Below, piece after piece: positions 1 through 36,278 of a DNA stretch of 64,000 nt (position 1 is the stretch's first letter; each line of letters opens with the position of its first letter). The notes below the pieces were generated by a model. It saw only the letters and a list, made by a program, of their open reading frames with translations, made no database searches and was not told where the DNA came from. The DNA is from Channallabes apus (taxonomy: Eukaryota; Chordata; Actinopteri; Siluriformes; Clariidae). The position numbers and the translations under genes were made by a program. Location: positions 17,473,729-17,537,728 of the forward strand of contig CM060104.1 of NCBI GenBank assembly GCA_030522415.1, written 5' to 3'.

Positions 1-416
1 TGGTGAGCTTGTGCAAATTTTAGCCTCTTTTTCCTATTTGTAGTGGAGATCCGTTGGTCTTCTGCTGTTGTAGCCCATCCGCCTCAAGGTTGTGCGTGTT
101 GTGGCTTCACAAATGCTTTGCTGCATACTTTACCTCGGTTGTAACGAGTGGTTATTTTAGTCAAAGTTGCTCTTCTATCAGCTTGAATCAGTCGGTCCAT
201 TCTCCTCTGACCTCTAGCATCAACAAGGCATTTTCGCCCACAGGCCTGCCGCATACTGGATGTTTTTCCCTTTTCACACCATTCTTTGCAAACCCTAGAA
301 ATGGTTATGCGTGAAAATCCCAGTAACTGAGCAGATTGTGAAATACTCAGACTGGCCCGTCTGGCACCAACAACCATGTCATGCTCAAAATTGCTTAAAT
401 CACCTTTCTTTCCCAT
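1..416 (-). pseudogene. Tc1 transposase, N-terminal part, frameshifted
   Basis: The reading frame starts at the ATG at 416 and runs through the paired helix-turn-helix region that binds the terminal repeats (FSRITISRVCKEW, then CGRKCLVDARGQRRM). Near base 130-85 the frame is lost: the expected LRRMGYNSRRP segment is readable in another frame at about 50-85. A stop follows, before any DDE catalytic residue. It is a dead fragment. In a live element this protein would bind the inverted repeats and cut at TA targets in the nucleus. Confidence 0.75.
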
Positions 417-527
417 TCGGACATTCAGTTTGGAGCTGCATTGAAGCAACTGCCATGTGATTGGTTGATTAGATAATTGCATTAATAAGAAATTGAACAG
501 GTGTTCCTAATAATCCTTTAGGTGAGT
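1..527 (-). mobile_element. Tc1-like DNA transposon, 5' part, cut by window edge
   Basis: The right end carries a Tc1-type terminal sequence (CCTAAAGGATTATTAGGAAC on the minus strand, about 501-520) next to a TA. Inside, on the minus strand, is the start of a Tc1 transposase. The rest of the element lies left of base 1. The family is the common fish Tc1 type whose transposase begins MGKKGDLS. Target duplication cannot be checked because only one end is visible. Confidence 0.8.
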
Positions 528-604
528 ATAGGTGACACACACACACAAATACAGACAATGCGTTCTGGAAGGTTTTTTGAATATCAACTCACAAACAAAA
601 AGAA

Positions 605-1200
605 TAGGTGGAAAGTAATGAATTACATTCACTCACATTACTGTAACGGAGTAGATTTTTTGTGTACTTCTACTTTTTAAAGTAGTTTTTAAAATCTGTA
701 ATTTTACTTTTACTTAAGTATGTTTTGTTTAAAGTATTGTACTTCACCAGATTTGAAATCATATTCACTACTCAGTAAAAAATAAATGAATGAAAATTAA
801 AAATAATACAAATAATACAACGGGGAAGGAAAGAAATTGCACCCCGGAAACCACTGCACTGATTGACTGATGGAGAACAAACCCGCTAAATTCACAAGAA
901 TGACGGAGACGGACAAAACAGATGCCAGTGATGCAGACCCAGCTGAAAGTGAAATGCCAACAAATACAGCAAACCCCTGGTCATATTTAAGCGACCACTT
1001 TCATTTCAAGCATAACAAAGAGCACAGATTTATTATGCAAGGGTGTTCCATCCCCGTCCCCCATCCCACTCTTAAAAATCTACTCAAGTAAAATATTTTT
1101 TTTTTAAGTGTAACTTTACTTGTTCTGTACTTCAGTAAAAGTTCACTAAAGTAACAATACTTTTACTTAAGTACAAAATTGCATTACTCTTTCCACCTCT
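605..1200 (+). mobile_element. hAT-like non-autonomous element
   Basis: Both ends show the inverted motif AGGTGGAAAG (606-615; mirrored as CTTTCCACCT at about 1190-1199), followed inward by the ACTTAAGTA-rich stretches typical of an abundant fish hAT family. Between them lies a remnant of the start of a BED-finger transposase. An 8 bp target duplication is not evident, so exact borders are uncertain. Confidence 0.6.
870..1091 (+). pseudogene. Remnant of hAT transposase N-terminus (BED-finger start)
   Basis: The 73-residue frame has an acidic, threonine-rich leader followed by NPWSYLSDHFHFKHNKEHRF, which resembles the first part of a ZBED/hAT finger (NPWxYL...F.F). The cysteine pair that should follow is missing and the frame runs into terminal-repeat sequence. 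This suggests an internal deletion derivative that kept only the transposase start. The assignment rests on recalled similarity. Confidence 0.5.
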
Positions 1201-1453
1201 GCATACATACATATATAAAATATAATGTTCTTCTTCCTAAAACCTGTCAAGTCTATCTAGCTTGTTTCTCATTTATCAGTTTAATCTCTTTATATCTTAA
1301 ATCTTAGCTTTTATTAAAACATTAAATACTGCTCTACCACTTCAAATCGGTCTTGTTTGACCCGTGGGTAGCAGCTTACTGTAATCTTTTAATTTGTTGT
1401 GACTTGGTTAGGTTAAAGAGGCTAACAGCAGGATGCTTCATTAAGTAACTTAC

Positions 1454-25695
<24,242 letters not shown>

Positions 25696-25715
25696 TTCAG
25701 CACCAACTACAGCAC

Positions 25716-25730
25716 TCAGACCCACAGCAT
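25716..25730 (-). promoter_or_regulatory. Short upstream ORF in sema6c-like 5' UTR
   Basis: An ATG at 25730 opens four codons and a TGA, ending 20 bases before the main start codon and out of frame with it. Such minimal uORFs can lower translation of the main frame. Function here is an inference from position only. Confidence 0.5.
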
Positions 25731-25855
25731 GACCCACAGTGGCCTTTCTTCCACCTGAGGAAAAACAGACAACATAAGATCAAAATACTGACCTACACAC
25801 ATGACAGATTATGAATATGCAGTGTATATACTACATGACTTGCAGAACTGATGAT

Positions 25856-25990
25856 TGTATGGAGTAATGTGTTGGACTGCTGGAAGTCCTTGGTGTGAGC
25901 CACACATCACTGAGCTGCCACTGTTGGGCCCTTGAGCAAAGTCCTTTACCCTCAACTGCTCAGAAACAAATTAAGTATTGAGCTGGCAAC
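25856..25990 (+). mobile_element. Degenerate SINE core fragment
   Basis: Contains CCACTGTTGGGCCCTTGAGC followed by AAAGTCCTTTACCC, closely similar to the core of the SINE at 11920-12196. The tRNA head is damaged and no clear poly-A tail remains. Confidence 0.6.
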
Positions 25991-26339
25991 TGACCCTAAA
26001 ACTGCAACTGAAATCACTGATATATCTTCAGGGAAGGGAGAATTCATCGCCCAATGGAAGGACATTACCCCTACCCTCACCACCACCATGGATTTCAAAT
26101 GAAGCAATCAAGAGTAAATAAAGTATTGTCTTTAAGCTTTAACTCAAGGGGATTAACAAAAATACTGAATTTAATTAAAAATATATATATTTTAATTTGT
26201 GAATCAAAGCCATTTTTTACAATTTCTCTATTTCTACATTTTCAAAGGTAACTGGACAAGGTTGAGCATGAATTTCAAGTGTTGAATTTGTATTTTGTTG
26301 GTTTTTATGGGAACTCTCAATATGTGGCCCAAAGATGAT

Positions 26340-26905
26340 TTTGCTGGAGCAGGCTATCTTTACAATAAAAAACAAAACAAAATACAAAACAGACCCAAGA
26401 GAAATAGCAGAAACTCTAGGAGTTGCCAAAACAAGAAGAAATGCACTGGTGAGCTTAGCAATAACGAAGCCTTTGAAGTCCACGGAAGACAAATAAACTG
26501 GATAAGAGTAGAATTCTGCCATACGTGAAAAAATCCATTCTCAAAATCTAGCAAAATCAAGAACACTCTGGAGGTAGCAGACTCATTTTTAACGTCTCCA
26601 ATCAAGACACCTTCATGAATGTAAATGCAGAGGGTTTACCTCCAGATACAAATTACCATTAACACTCAAGAACATACAGAAAAACAACTCAAGGGTTTCT
26701 TAAGAAAAAAGATATGGAATATTCTTAAAGGGTCAAGTCAGTCAACTGACCTCACCCCAATTAAGAATGTTTTTCACTTGCTGAGGAGAAAACTAAAGAG
26801 AGTGGCAGAACACACAGAATGTGGCAGCAACAAAGGCCTGGCAAAGCAACTGAATTTAAGAAACCAAGTATTTGTTAATGTCCCTGCTTTACAGACGTTT
26901 GAGTA
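26340..26905 (+). pseudogene. Degenerate Tc1-like transposase, plus strand
   Basis: The region reads in the order expected for a fish Tc1 transposase: a helix-turn-helix remnant (GAAATAGCAGAAACTC, then CTAGGAGTTGCC), CCACGGAAGACAA, GAGGGTTTACC, and the catalytic-domain tail (TCAACTGACCTCACCCCAAT, then TTCACTTGCTGA, then GGCCTGGCAAAGCA). Several stops and frameshifts are present. It has no value as a coding gene. Confidence 0.65.
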
Positions 26906-26925
26906 ACTGCAAAATTGCTGCATGC

Positions 26926-26929
<4 letters not shown>

Positions 26930-27018
<89 letters not shown>

Positions 27019-27019
27019 T
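26930..27019 (+). repeat. Compound (TA)n(CA)n microsatellite
   Basis: About 35 TA units followed by about nine CA units. Confidence 0.96.
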
Positions 27020-28570
27020 ACACATTATTTATTAGCAAACCAACCTATCTGACACAAATAGCCAGCCATGTCACAATTAAAGTTAAATACAGTTAAATAT
27101 ACATGCATACTGCATGGTAGGTGAAACATTACAATATGACATGCCGTGGTGCAGAAGATGATCTAAAGTGAAGGAAAGCTTAATTAGATGTCTGACAGGA
27201 GAGAGTAAAAGATTGAAGGAATAATTACGCTCATTAAAAGCACAGACAGAAAACTCAAATATTCCTATATAATCAGGATCTTCAAACTAGCAACTACACT
27301 ATACTTTTATATGATTTTTTTTAAGGTTAAAAAAAGGGTGGAAGTAGATTGCACAAGTGTGAACAGCATGACATTTTTTTCATTACTATAAAATAGGAAT
27401 AGCTTTCTTGATTTAAAAAAGTAAATGCATGTGAATTTAATAAGAAAAGCAAACTGAGCGCATTTTGCTCCACAACATGACAGACATTTTGAAAAAGAAA
27501 TGTTATACTACTATTTTGTCTGAAATGCTTACTTTTCAGTCATCCTGAGTTAAATGGAGAGTAGGGAGCAACCAGAGGCCCCTTACAGGCACAAAGCAGT
27601 GCCCTGAGAAGTTGCATCCTGAGGCTTGGCCCCATGGGATGAACAGCTGAGATAACTGCTATCAGCCGTAGCACTGGGATTGCTTAAGAGATAACTTAGA
27701 AAAAGATATCTTAGAAAAAAGGGTGTGAGACTACCGGCCAAGGGGACACTCATTGACTTTAACTCCTCAGTCTTTCATAGGTGACTTAACACAATTAACA
27801 GCAAAGGCTGCTGGGATAGCGCCTGTCTCTGCCAAATCTGACACAAGGCCAGAAGGGACACATCAAAATCTCATTTTCAGAACAGATAAAAAAAAAAAAA
27901 AAAAGGCCAGAGGTGAAAAAAGATTAAAGTAATAAAAAAAGGGCCAGCTGTCAGAGCCAGAGCATACATTTGAGCTGCGTTGCCCTCCAGTTGGATTATT
28001 TATGAGTGGCTGAGTGTTTGTGTCAGATGAAGATTGAGCTGAAATGCTAATGCTATGCCTTGTTTACTCTGCAAGCTAATTGGACAGCCAGACGGACAGC
28101 AGGAAGCTGCCATGTCGTAAACAAACTATAGCTAACTGGAAATGTAAGGAAGTGTTTTAAAGAACACTTGATTTATTTTATTTATTTTATTTCTTTTTTA
28201 CACATTAATGAAATCTTGAAGATTTTTTAGACAGAATAAGACAGGCTGAGATGCCAATTCTCCAAAAGTTCGAATTGGATCCCAGACTCAGTCAACATGA
28301 TTATGCACCGTTATCAATATTCATACGTTCCACCCTCATTCACATTCCACAGCGAAGCAATCGTTTAGCAGCACGGTCAAGCAATGATCACTTGGCTATA
28401 AATTGAAAATGTGGGTGTCTACTCCTGTTTATTTCATGAATTACAGACAATGCCAGTGAAAGTATGCGTGCACACACACAAACTGCAGACATTTAAATTA
28501 TGTCATGGTCATAGTACAGATTCAGTCTAGCAGTGATTATTTCCAACAGAGTTCATCTTGTATACAGCAT
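27020..28570. other. Non-coding flank or intron, no feature seen
   Basis: AT-rich sequence with A runs (27888-27904). No open frame, element end or RNA motif was recognised. Confidence 0.5.
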
Positions 28571-28574
28571 GACA

Positions 28575-29450
28575 GGTCTGCCATGAAAAAGTATTTGCCT
28601 CCTTCCAGAATTTTTGCATATTTGTCATACTTGAATGACTAAGCAACCAATTTTAATATTACACAAAGATAACCAGTTAAATACAAAAATGTAGTTTTCA
28701 TGTCATTATTTAATTTATTAAGGGTAAAAGCCTACCTAGCCCTATGTAAAAAAGTACAACTTTGTCTCATTTTGAAATGACTTCAGAACTGGCTTAACTT
28801 TTTGTGACATGGATTTAACAAAGGTCCTGGGAACAATCCTTCGACATTTTGGTACGTACTGGCATGACAGCATCATGCAGTTCCTGCCAATTAGTCAAAT
28901 GCACATCCAGCATGTGAATCTCGTGTTCTAGCACATCCCAAAGGTTCTCTGTTTGATCGAGATCTTGTGATTCCAGGGGTCATTTGAGTACAGTGAACTT
29001 ACCATGTAATGGCCAAGAAACCAGTTTAAGATTATTTTATCTTTATGACATGGCGTGTGATCCTCCAATCATAAAGGGATGGACATGGTTAGCAAAAATG
29101 ATCACTAAGGCTATAGAGTTTAAACGATGCTCAAAAGTCCGCCAAACATTCCGACACCATTACACCACCACCAGCCGTAACTGGTGATGCAAGGGAGGGT
29201 GGAGCCATGCTTTCATGTTGCAGCAGAAGGTGAGACTCATAAGTGTAGGCAATGTTTTTTACAGTCTTCAACTGTCCAATTTTGGTGAGCCCTCATGTGA
29301 ACTGTAGCTTCAGTTTCTTAGCTGACAGGAGGAGCACCTGGTGTGGTCTGCTGCCGCTGTAGCCCATCTGCCCAAAGTTTTGACATCTTGCGCATTCAGA
29401 GATGATCTTCTGTATATCTTGGTTGCAGAGAGATACAGTATGACTTACTG
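28575..29450 (-). mobile_element. Degenerate Tc1-like remnants, minus strand, two families joined
   Basis: 28575-28790 resembles the terminal region of the element at 36279-37898 (ATGAAAAAGTATTTGCC, TTTGCATATTTGTCA, CCTACCTAGCCCTATG). From about 28810 the sequence instead follows the family seen at 1-527: CATTTGAGTACAGTGAAC, AAGGGATGGACATGG, CAACTGTCCAATTTTGGTGA, and CTGTAGCCCATCTGCC near 29355. Both read as minus-strand transposase DNA full of stops. Either one element sits beside the other or the join arose by recombination. Confidence 0.7.
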
Positions 29451-29469
29451 AATGACCAGGTTTTTCTGT

Positions 29470-29680
29470 CAATTATTTTTTTTCATCCTTGATGGCACGG
29501 GCATATTCCAAGATGACAATGCCAGGATTCATCGGCCTCAAATTGTGAAAGAGTGGTTCTGGAGCATGAGACATCATTTTCACACATGCATTGGCCGCCA
29601 CAGAGTTCAGACCTTTACCATATTCAGAATCTTTGAATGCGCTCAAGAATGCACCAGACAAACCAACCTGCTCTACTGTG
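29470..29680 (+). pseudogene. Tc1-like transposase fragment, plus strand
   Basis: Reads GAPGATGACAATGCCAGG-type catalytic-domain sequence: CAAGATGACAATGCCAGGAT, then ATCGGCCTCAAATTGTGAAAG, then GAGCATGAGACATC and CACATGCATTGGCC. Translated it gives [15 protein letters not shown], the DNAxxH catalytic segment of another Tc1 family, then loses frame. It is in opposite orientation to the remnant at 28575-29450. Confidence 0.6.
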
Positions 29681-29974
29681 GCCCCTCTCTGCAACCCAGA
29701 CCACACAAAGAATCCGCCACTTCCTTCCTGGTGCCAGACACCAGAACGCACCCCAGAGGTCATGTGGAGTCATGCCCCAAGTGGTCACAGTTGCTATGAG
29801 GAGAACCAGTAGAATATTGAGATTAATGTTTTGGGTTTTAACATTATAGCTGATACGGTGTGTTTGTGTATGTATACATGTGGATGTATTTACCAGAATG
29901 TCACTGTCTGATAATCAGGTTATAGGAAAAGTATGTGAAGTATAAAGTATGTAACCTACACACTCAAGCATTTC

Positions 29975-30008
<34 letters not shown>

Positions 30009-30929
30009 CGGGTAAATGCTAATGAAAGGCTACAAAGCGCTAAGCAAGGGATGCTCAGGGACGCTCTTTGTCAAGGATTTGCTTGTCACTTGTCTTATCA
30101 GACTCACAGTCAGTGCTCCATGCTCTGTGCTGACACATGATACAGAATACATGCCCTCACACGTACATGTATACACACGCACAAACACACCCAACATTGA
30201 TTCGCAAAGCAACGAGGATCGGAGGACTATTGCATATAAACACAAACAGCGATTCTGCAGGTCTGCCACATGCTCTATTGCAATAATGGCTTTTTTGTGA
30301 GTAATTTATTATTTAGCACAGCAGACACATTGGTTCTGCTCCATTGCAATAGCGTTGTATGATCGAGAGAGCGAGAGCAAGAATAAGAGAGAGGTTGTCG
30401 GAACAACACTATACATGAATAATATTCTGAAAGATTACAAACATATCCATGATTCAGATTAATGTTAAAAATTTGCTCATTTGTGGATTTATACAGTGAA
30501 AAATGTGTGAAATATTTCATAAAATTTCACATCTACTTTCTTGGGAACACATGTCGACTTTTCATGTACATGCTGATCGACTTCAGTCTGTGCCACAGAG
30601 CATTTCCGCAGTCATTAATAGATACCTAGTAAGAGCCCTCACTCCGCACTAGCACTGATAGGCTCCAGAAGCTGTTGGACTTGTCACTTGGTTAATTAAA
30701 TGACCTAAATGGATTTGGCCTTAATTACTTCCCCTCACTGCTCACTCTCTTGCTTCCATCACCGACGTCACGTTAAACAACTCCAGGCTCAGTTCAGTTA
30801 AATTCCAAATGGTGTCTTCCAGATAAGTCCAGAAATCCATGAAATGTAAAGTTGGGTAGATGTGGTGTGTAGGTCGGTTCATGCTCCAGGTTATGCTCAA
30901 TGGAATTCTTCACTTATGTTTGAAATATA

Positions 30930-31320
30930 CTATATTGTCAAAATTTTGGATCCAAACTATTTTGTATGCAGCAGTATTACAATTTCACAGGAACAAAGAA
31001 ATTCAACCACAACATTGCTCTTGTTCACAAAGCCAGGTCCTTGAAGACATGTTGTGCCTGGGCAGGAGTGGAAGAACTCCAGTGGCCTGCACAGAGCACT
31101 GAATCCTTCCCTTCTGAATCACCTTTGAGAGGAACTGGAATGCAGACGGCACTCCAACATCAGGCCCCCTCAATCAAAATCAGTATCTGACCTCACTAAT
31201 GCTCTTGTGGCTAAAATGCACAAATCTCCACTGCCGTATTCCAATATCTAATGGAAATCCCTCCAAGAAAAGTGGAGTGGGATGTTCAACAAGCACATAC
31301 TGTACAGTATTGGTGTGATG
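30930..31320 (+). mobile_element. Tc1-like deletion derivative
   Basis: The left end TATATTGTCAAAATTTTGG resembles the fish family with TATATTGCCAAAAGT ends. The body reads ACTCCAGTGGCCTGCACAGA, GCACTGAATCC, CTCCAACATCAG and TCTGACCTCACTAATG, which is the plus-strand C-terminal catalytic part of that transposase. Most of the transposase is deleted. Confidence 0.6.
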
Positions 31321-31399
31321 TCCACACGCTTTAAAGCATACTGTACAGTACAATTCTAGTTGAGGTTGACATGTGAAAAATACTATATATTAAAATACG

Positions 31400-34300
31400 T
31401 TAATTTTTGTTCTTCATCCTTAAAAAAAACTTTTATACTTCCAACCTTTCCTTTGCATTGTGGTTAGATTCTCCTGTAGCTGTATTTGACCATATATTGT
31501 AAAATATCTTAAAACATAACGATTGATATATATTCTAATTTGCTTGAAAAGCCTAAATGTTAACGAGGATTTTTGCTGCAATATCCTGACACTGGATGGA
31601 CATAAAAATCGCATCAATTTCAAATTATACCCATATCTGATTTGGGACAAGGTGGGGAGAAAAAAATTATAAAAACATTTGCTAGCAGAATGAGCACAGC
31701 CTTAACAATGAATGTTAGATCAAGACATATTATTATGCAAATATATATATATTTTTAACTGATTTCTAGAAGCTAGAAGACACAAATAAGTGACTCAATA
31801 GTTTAATGTGTCTTGGTTTTGCTGCTGATAACTGCAAATTGAAAAATGTTTTAACACGCCATGGGACCAAGACGTGAGCCCACATCCTCCAAAGCAGGTG
31901 ACAAAATGAATATTAGGATCAAAACAAAAACACCAAACTGTAAAAGTCATACACTATAACACTGTTATTACTAACGGAGACCTGCCACACACACAGTCGC
32001 ACATGCTCTCCCCCAAAACAATCTGTTGCATGACACCATGTCCTTGAGAAGTCTCACCAATCTATAATCAGTTGGGATTTAAAAAAAACAGTTTGGCCAA
32101 ACATGAGGCACTGACAAGCTGACAGCTGTTGTTAGGGGAACAAGGCAGGCCCACGCAGTGAGGATTTCTGGGCATTAGCTGTTTAGAGTCTGAGGATAGA
32201 GAGCCTCTGGGGTTCTGGATTGATTATGTGACATTCATTTCCAAGTGCCAGGGCTTTTGGTTGCACTTAGGCCGTCAGGTGTGCCTCTCCTGTCTGACAG
32301 GTCCCTAGTCGTGCGGCGCAACTTCAATAATCGGAAAATGCCTGTTCTACGTGTCCAACCTGGTATGATCATCTCAAAAAGATCTACATCAAGTGAGTAC
32401 AACAAAGCCGGAGTTGTTAAACTGACTAAAAACACAAGGGGAAAATAAAAATGATGTGTATTATGCACATTTCATCAGAAGCGGCTATGATCTCCCGGTA
32501 TCTCTGGTTTGGGACCCTTGCCTGAATAACTCCCCCTCTCTGCCCCCTTCCTATACATCACCACACATAATGAAGGCATGTGTCCCAGGGCTCCTCCGTC
32601 ATTTCAAACATGATTAGGCACGTTAGTGTGTGAGCCCTCTACGCCCCATTACCCCCCAGCCACTGCAAAAAGGACCGGCTTGTAGCTGTGCCAATTAACA
32701 GGCCACATCTAGACTATCTGCTGGAAGACTGCACTGCCACATGTGGCTTTCAGAAATTACCCCCAAACAGTTTTAGGACCCCTGAGAAGCTCCTCGATCT
32801 TAAGAGCAGATGAGAAGGGCTGTTTCACTAACAAATGCAAATCGTGCATATAAGCATCCCAAGACCTTTGCCTAAGTTTACATTGCAAAATATCACATCT
32901 TATTGCCACCGTTAAATCCTCACATGGCATGACTGCACGGCAGATTGGACTTTTTTTTAATGATATTCCGAGGCTGATTAGCAAGCCCAAGGAACAGCTG
33001 GGCTGAGAAACTGAGGTGCAAATGAAGCACAAGCCTTTAAAACAAGGCCATGGTTAGTTATTTCTCTTGCCGAGCATGTCAAGTGCATTAAAGAAAATGT
33101 CAGAATCTAGAAAACAGTCAGCTTCTGAGAAACAAACACGAGTATATATTGTGTCTTTATGTACTTAATCTTGACAGTTAAGGAGCGTCAGGAAAAACAA
33201 TAGCAGAAGAGGCAAGCCTGGTCTTCTGCTTTACAAAGGTAGCATTGTCTAATCGGAGCGCGTGTGACAGTGGGTCAGTTCTTCAGTGAGCCGTCAGAGA
33301 CTGATCCCATCATTCCCATCACATGGGTCTCAGAGAATAATTAAATCAAAAGAAACCAACTGCAAGTAACGCAAATGAAGACATCAAACAGACATTGCTG
33401 TACCTTTCCACAGACTCGAGGCTGTGTGTCTGCATTTGGTAGAATTGAACAGTAGAACTAATCTCAGCCACAGGACAATAAAGCTGTGGTGAGCTGATTG
33501 CCCCTGCAGGCTGGGTCTGAGCTAAACGCTGGTGGTGCTAACACCTGCTCAGTGTGCTTAGCCATTTCATTAACTATCTCATAGCCAAGACAGGCAGAAA
33601 ACCTCCTAATTAGATTTCAGTGGGTGTCCATCCTGCTGCTGGACTACTAAATTGGAACTGGGATCGTGCAGTGTTGGGCAATTATCATTGAATGACCCCA
33701 ACCGCTGCAAAAGAGGATGTACAATTTTAGGCATGTAACATACCCGTCACATGGAGTTTGAAGGTATTGCTAACTAAAAGCTTTAGAAAGGACAATTTCA
33801 CAAGTTTGAATGCATGCACACAAATTAAAACTTTTATTTTTCACGTATACAAGCATACACTTGATGCGAAGTGGAATGCTTACACGACTATCTGCGATCT
33901 AAAATAGAAAGATAGGATAAAATAAAAAGATTTCACTTCAATAAAAGTGCACTAGAGGAATACAATTAAACTAAAGATAGATTTTTTTTTTATATAATAA
34001 AAAAATTATAGATTTGTAAAATCTGGGTTGGAATGTACTAATCTACAAAGTGCAAAGTTGAAATGTATATAAATACAATGAAATATAATAAAACAGAAAT
34101 ACATAAAAAAATAAATGAAGTACACAGAATGTACAAATCGTAATTATATACTGAAGTATATTTTTAAAAATCCAAAACTATGGAAGGGTGAATACCCCCC
34201 CCCCCCCACACACACACACACACACAGCTTATGTAGCTATGCCCCAGAGTCTGTATTAATGTCTTAATTCTCAACCATTTTATTTTATAATAAGGTAAAA

Positions 34301-35200
34301 AAAAAAAAAAAAAGGCTTAAGAGTCACTTGTAAAGAAATTCCACAGGTTCAAGATCATCTTACTTGCTAAAATGAAACCACCAGACCGCAATGTTTGCTA
34401 TGTATTAGGGGAATTTTTTTTCTCTGGAAATAGCAGTGTATAAGCTGATAAAAGCAAGACTTTTGAAATTGCCAGAAACTGCAATAGCATGTTGAGGCTG
34501 TATGACTGACACTAAGTTTACCTGTTGTAATAGATGTGCAGAGAGAATCAATTCAGCAGACAGACAGCATCCTAGGCCTCATTTGGGATTAGGAGCAAAT
34601 AGATGGTGTCAGAACCATCAGTGCTCCCTCTCTCTCTTCTCTATCACGGCAGTGATGACACGAGCATGAGCTATAAATGAATGCCTCGGTGACTTTCCAA
34701 ATGTGTGTCTGTGTGCCTGGTCTATGGCGTCGGGGTCACAGTCATCTCGCTATCGATGCCAGTCGGCTACACCTACAGGGAGAGAAAGTATCTGCCACTG
34801 GCCCTGGGGTTTAGACAAACTGAAAAGGAGGAGGAGGAAGAGGAGGAGAAAGGTCACTCAAGAGTCACCAGAGTCCTGTCGAGCAGCTAGCCTTTTTTGG
34901 AATTCTGCAGAAAAAAAAGACTGCCTATCTGAATTCTATTAAAGCTAAAAAAAAAAAAAATAATAAATAAATAAATAAAAAAGTGCTTAAATGAACCGTT
35001 ACCGTGCTTTCCACTCTGTACAATACTGTTATTGACACTTTCTCGCTACACAACAAGCCTTTTTAAACAGAATGAAATATTCAGAGAGCTCTTGATATAG
35101 TCAAGGAGAGTGAAGCACTTGGGCACAAATACAGTACTTGGCCTGTTGCATGAGCAAAGCCCTTTAGCAGACTGGAGAACAGAGGAACTCCATGTACAGC
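31400..35200. other. Non-coding flank or intron, little seen
   Basis: No host gene is evident. It holds a possible plus-strand exon (32301-32392), a C run followed by CA repeats (34194-34227), and A runs at 34297-34312 and 34949-34962. 33790-34110 resembles the AT-rich tail of a dispersed fish repeat but cannot be named. Confidence 0.45.
32301..32392 (+). other. Candidate exon-like interval with strong splice signals
   Basis: On the plus strand the interval lies between a good acceptor (CCTCTCCTGTCTGACAG) and a consensus donor (GTGAGTAC). One frame is open through it and continues on both sides. No protein family is recognised. It could be an exon of an antisense or non-coding transcript, or chance. 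Confidence 0.2.
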
Positions 35201-35210
35201 CAGGTGCTGC

Positions 35211-35275
35211 ATTTACATTCATTTATTCAGCATATGCTTTTATCCAAAGAGAGAAAAGTGAGACAATTATCCACC
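35211..35275 (+). repeat. Fragment of a fish SINE/LINE 3' tail
   Basis: The sequence CATTTACATTCATTTATTCA followed by GCATATGCTTTTATCCAAAG matches the widely shared tail of several teleost retroposons (recalled form: AGACGCTTTTATCCAAAGC). No head or poly-A is visible. Confidence 0.5.
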
Positions 35276-35304
35276 AGGAAACATCTGCTGCACAAAATAA
35301 CACT

Positions 35305-35308
<4 letters not shown>

Positions 35309-35346
<38 letters not shown>
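35309..35346 (+). repeat. (CA)19 microsatellite, left flank of hAT-like insertion
   Basis: Ends exactly at the left border of the element beginning at 35347. The same CA repeat resumes at 38096. Confidence 0.95.
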
Positions 35347-35349
<3 letters not shown>

Positions 35350-35860
35350 GGCTGCACGATATTAGGAAAATATGCGATATTGTTGTTGAATACTGCGATA
35401 ACGAGATTTCTTGCGATATAACATTTCCCTAGAGAAATGCATTTTTTATTAGTATTATTGCCTACAGTATTCATTCATTCATTCATTCATTTTCTGTACC
35501 GCTTAATCCTGTGTTCACAGGGTCTATTTTTTTATTATTATTTATTTATATGTAATGATCATACTAAAATAAACAGGTAATAGATATTCGTCTGATGTAA
35601 TTAAATCTAATTCAGGCTAAAAAGAAACTATATGTCAAGGAAGTTGCAAATATTTAGACTTCAAAACACTATGAATGACTTAAAACCAACACAATATGAA
35701 TTACTTTCAAACATGACTTTATTTACATGGAACCATACACTCATCAATAGTGTCTTAAAACAAGAGCATCTTTTAAACAAAATATTCTCTTTGGCTTGCC
35801 TGTTTTTTTTGAATAAAAATAAATATCATTAAACAAAAGTTAAATAAAAAAAATACTATT

Positions 35861-35862
35861 TG

Positions 35863-35914
<52 letters not shown>

Positions 35915-36241
35915 GCTCCACGACCGGCACTAGGACCCGGAAGTAATGCGGGCGTGAACCCGGGAAGTATAAGAGGAGTAAACAAACCACCCCATAGAGC
36001 TTAGTCACTGTGTTCACGCATGTCGGTGCATATTGTTTACTTTCTGATTCGAGTGTGTGTTTATAGGACGCGGGTTAAATTGGTGTTTTTCCCTTGCTCC
36101 CCTTCTGTGAGAGACCTTAGACTAATTCGCGTGGTTATCCTGCCTACTCGCTTGCTTCCGTGTTTGGGTTTACCGACCACGCTACAAAGGGCTAACGGCT
36201 AATCGCTAAGTCTTCTGATCATCCCGGGTTAGTTCGCGACA
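35861..36241 (+). mobile_element. Probable solo LTR
   Basis: A 381-base interval starts TGTCACAC and ends GCGACA, so TG...CA ends fit a retrotransposon LTR. It is GC-richer than its surroundings, has a TATA-like GTATAAG near 35967, and begins with a CA expansion (35864-35912). No internal retroelement sequence adjoins it. A 5 bp target duplication is not clear. It lies inside the hAT-like element. Confidence 0.5.
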
Positions 36242-36278
36242 GAATTAAGTATCAAGATATAAATTATATATATATATA

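Noticed and set aside
25696..25737. Extending the semaphorin N-terminus to an in-frame GTG at 25737
   Set aside because: Eukaryotic initiation at GTG is unlikely, and starting at ATG 25695 gives a normal-length signal peptide.
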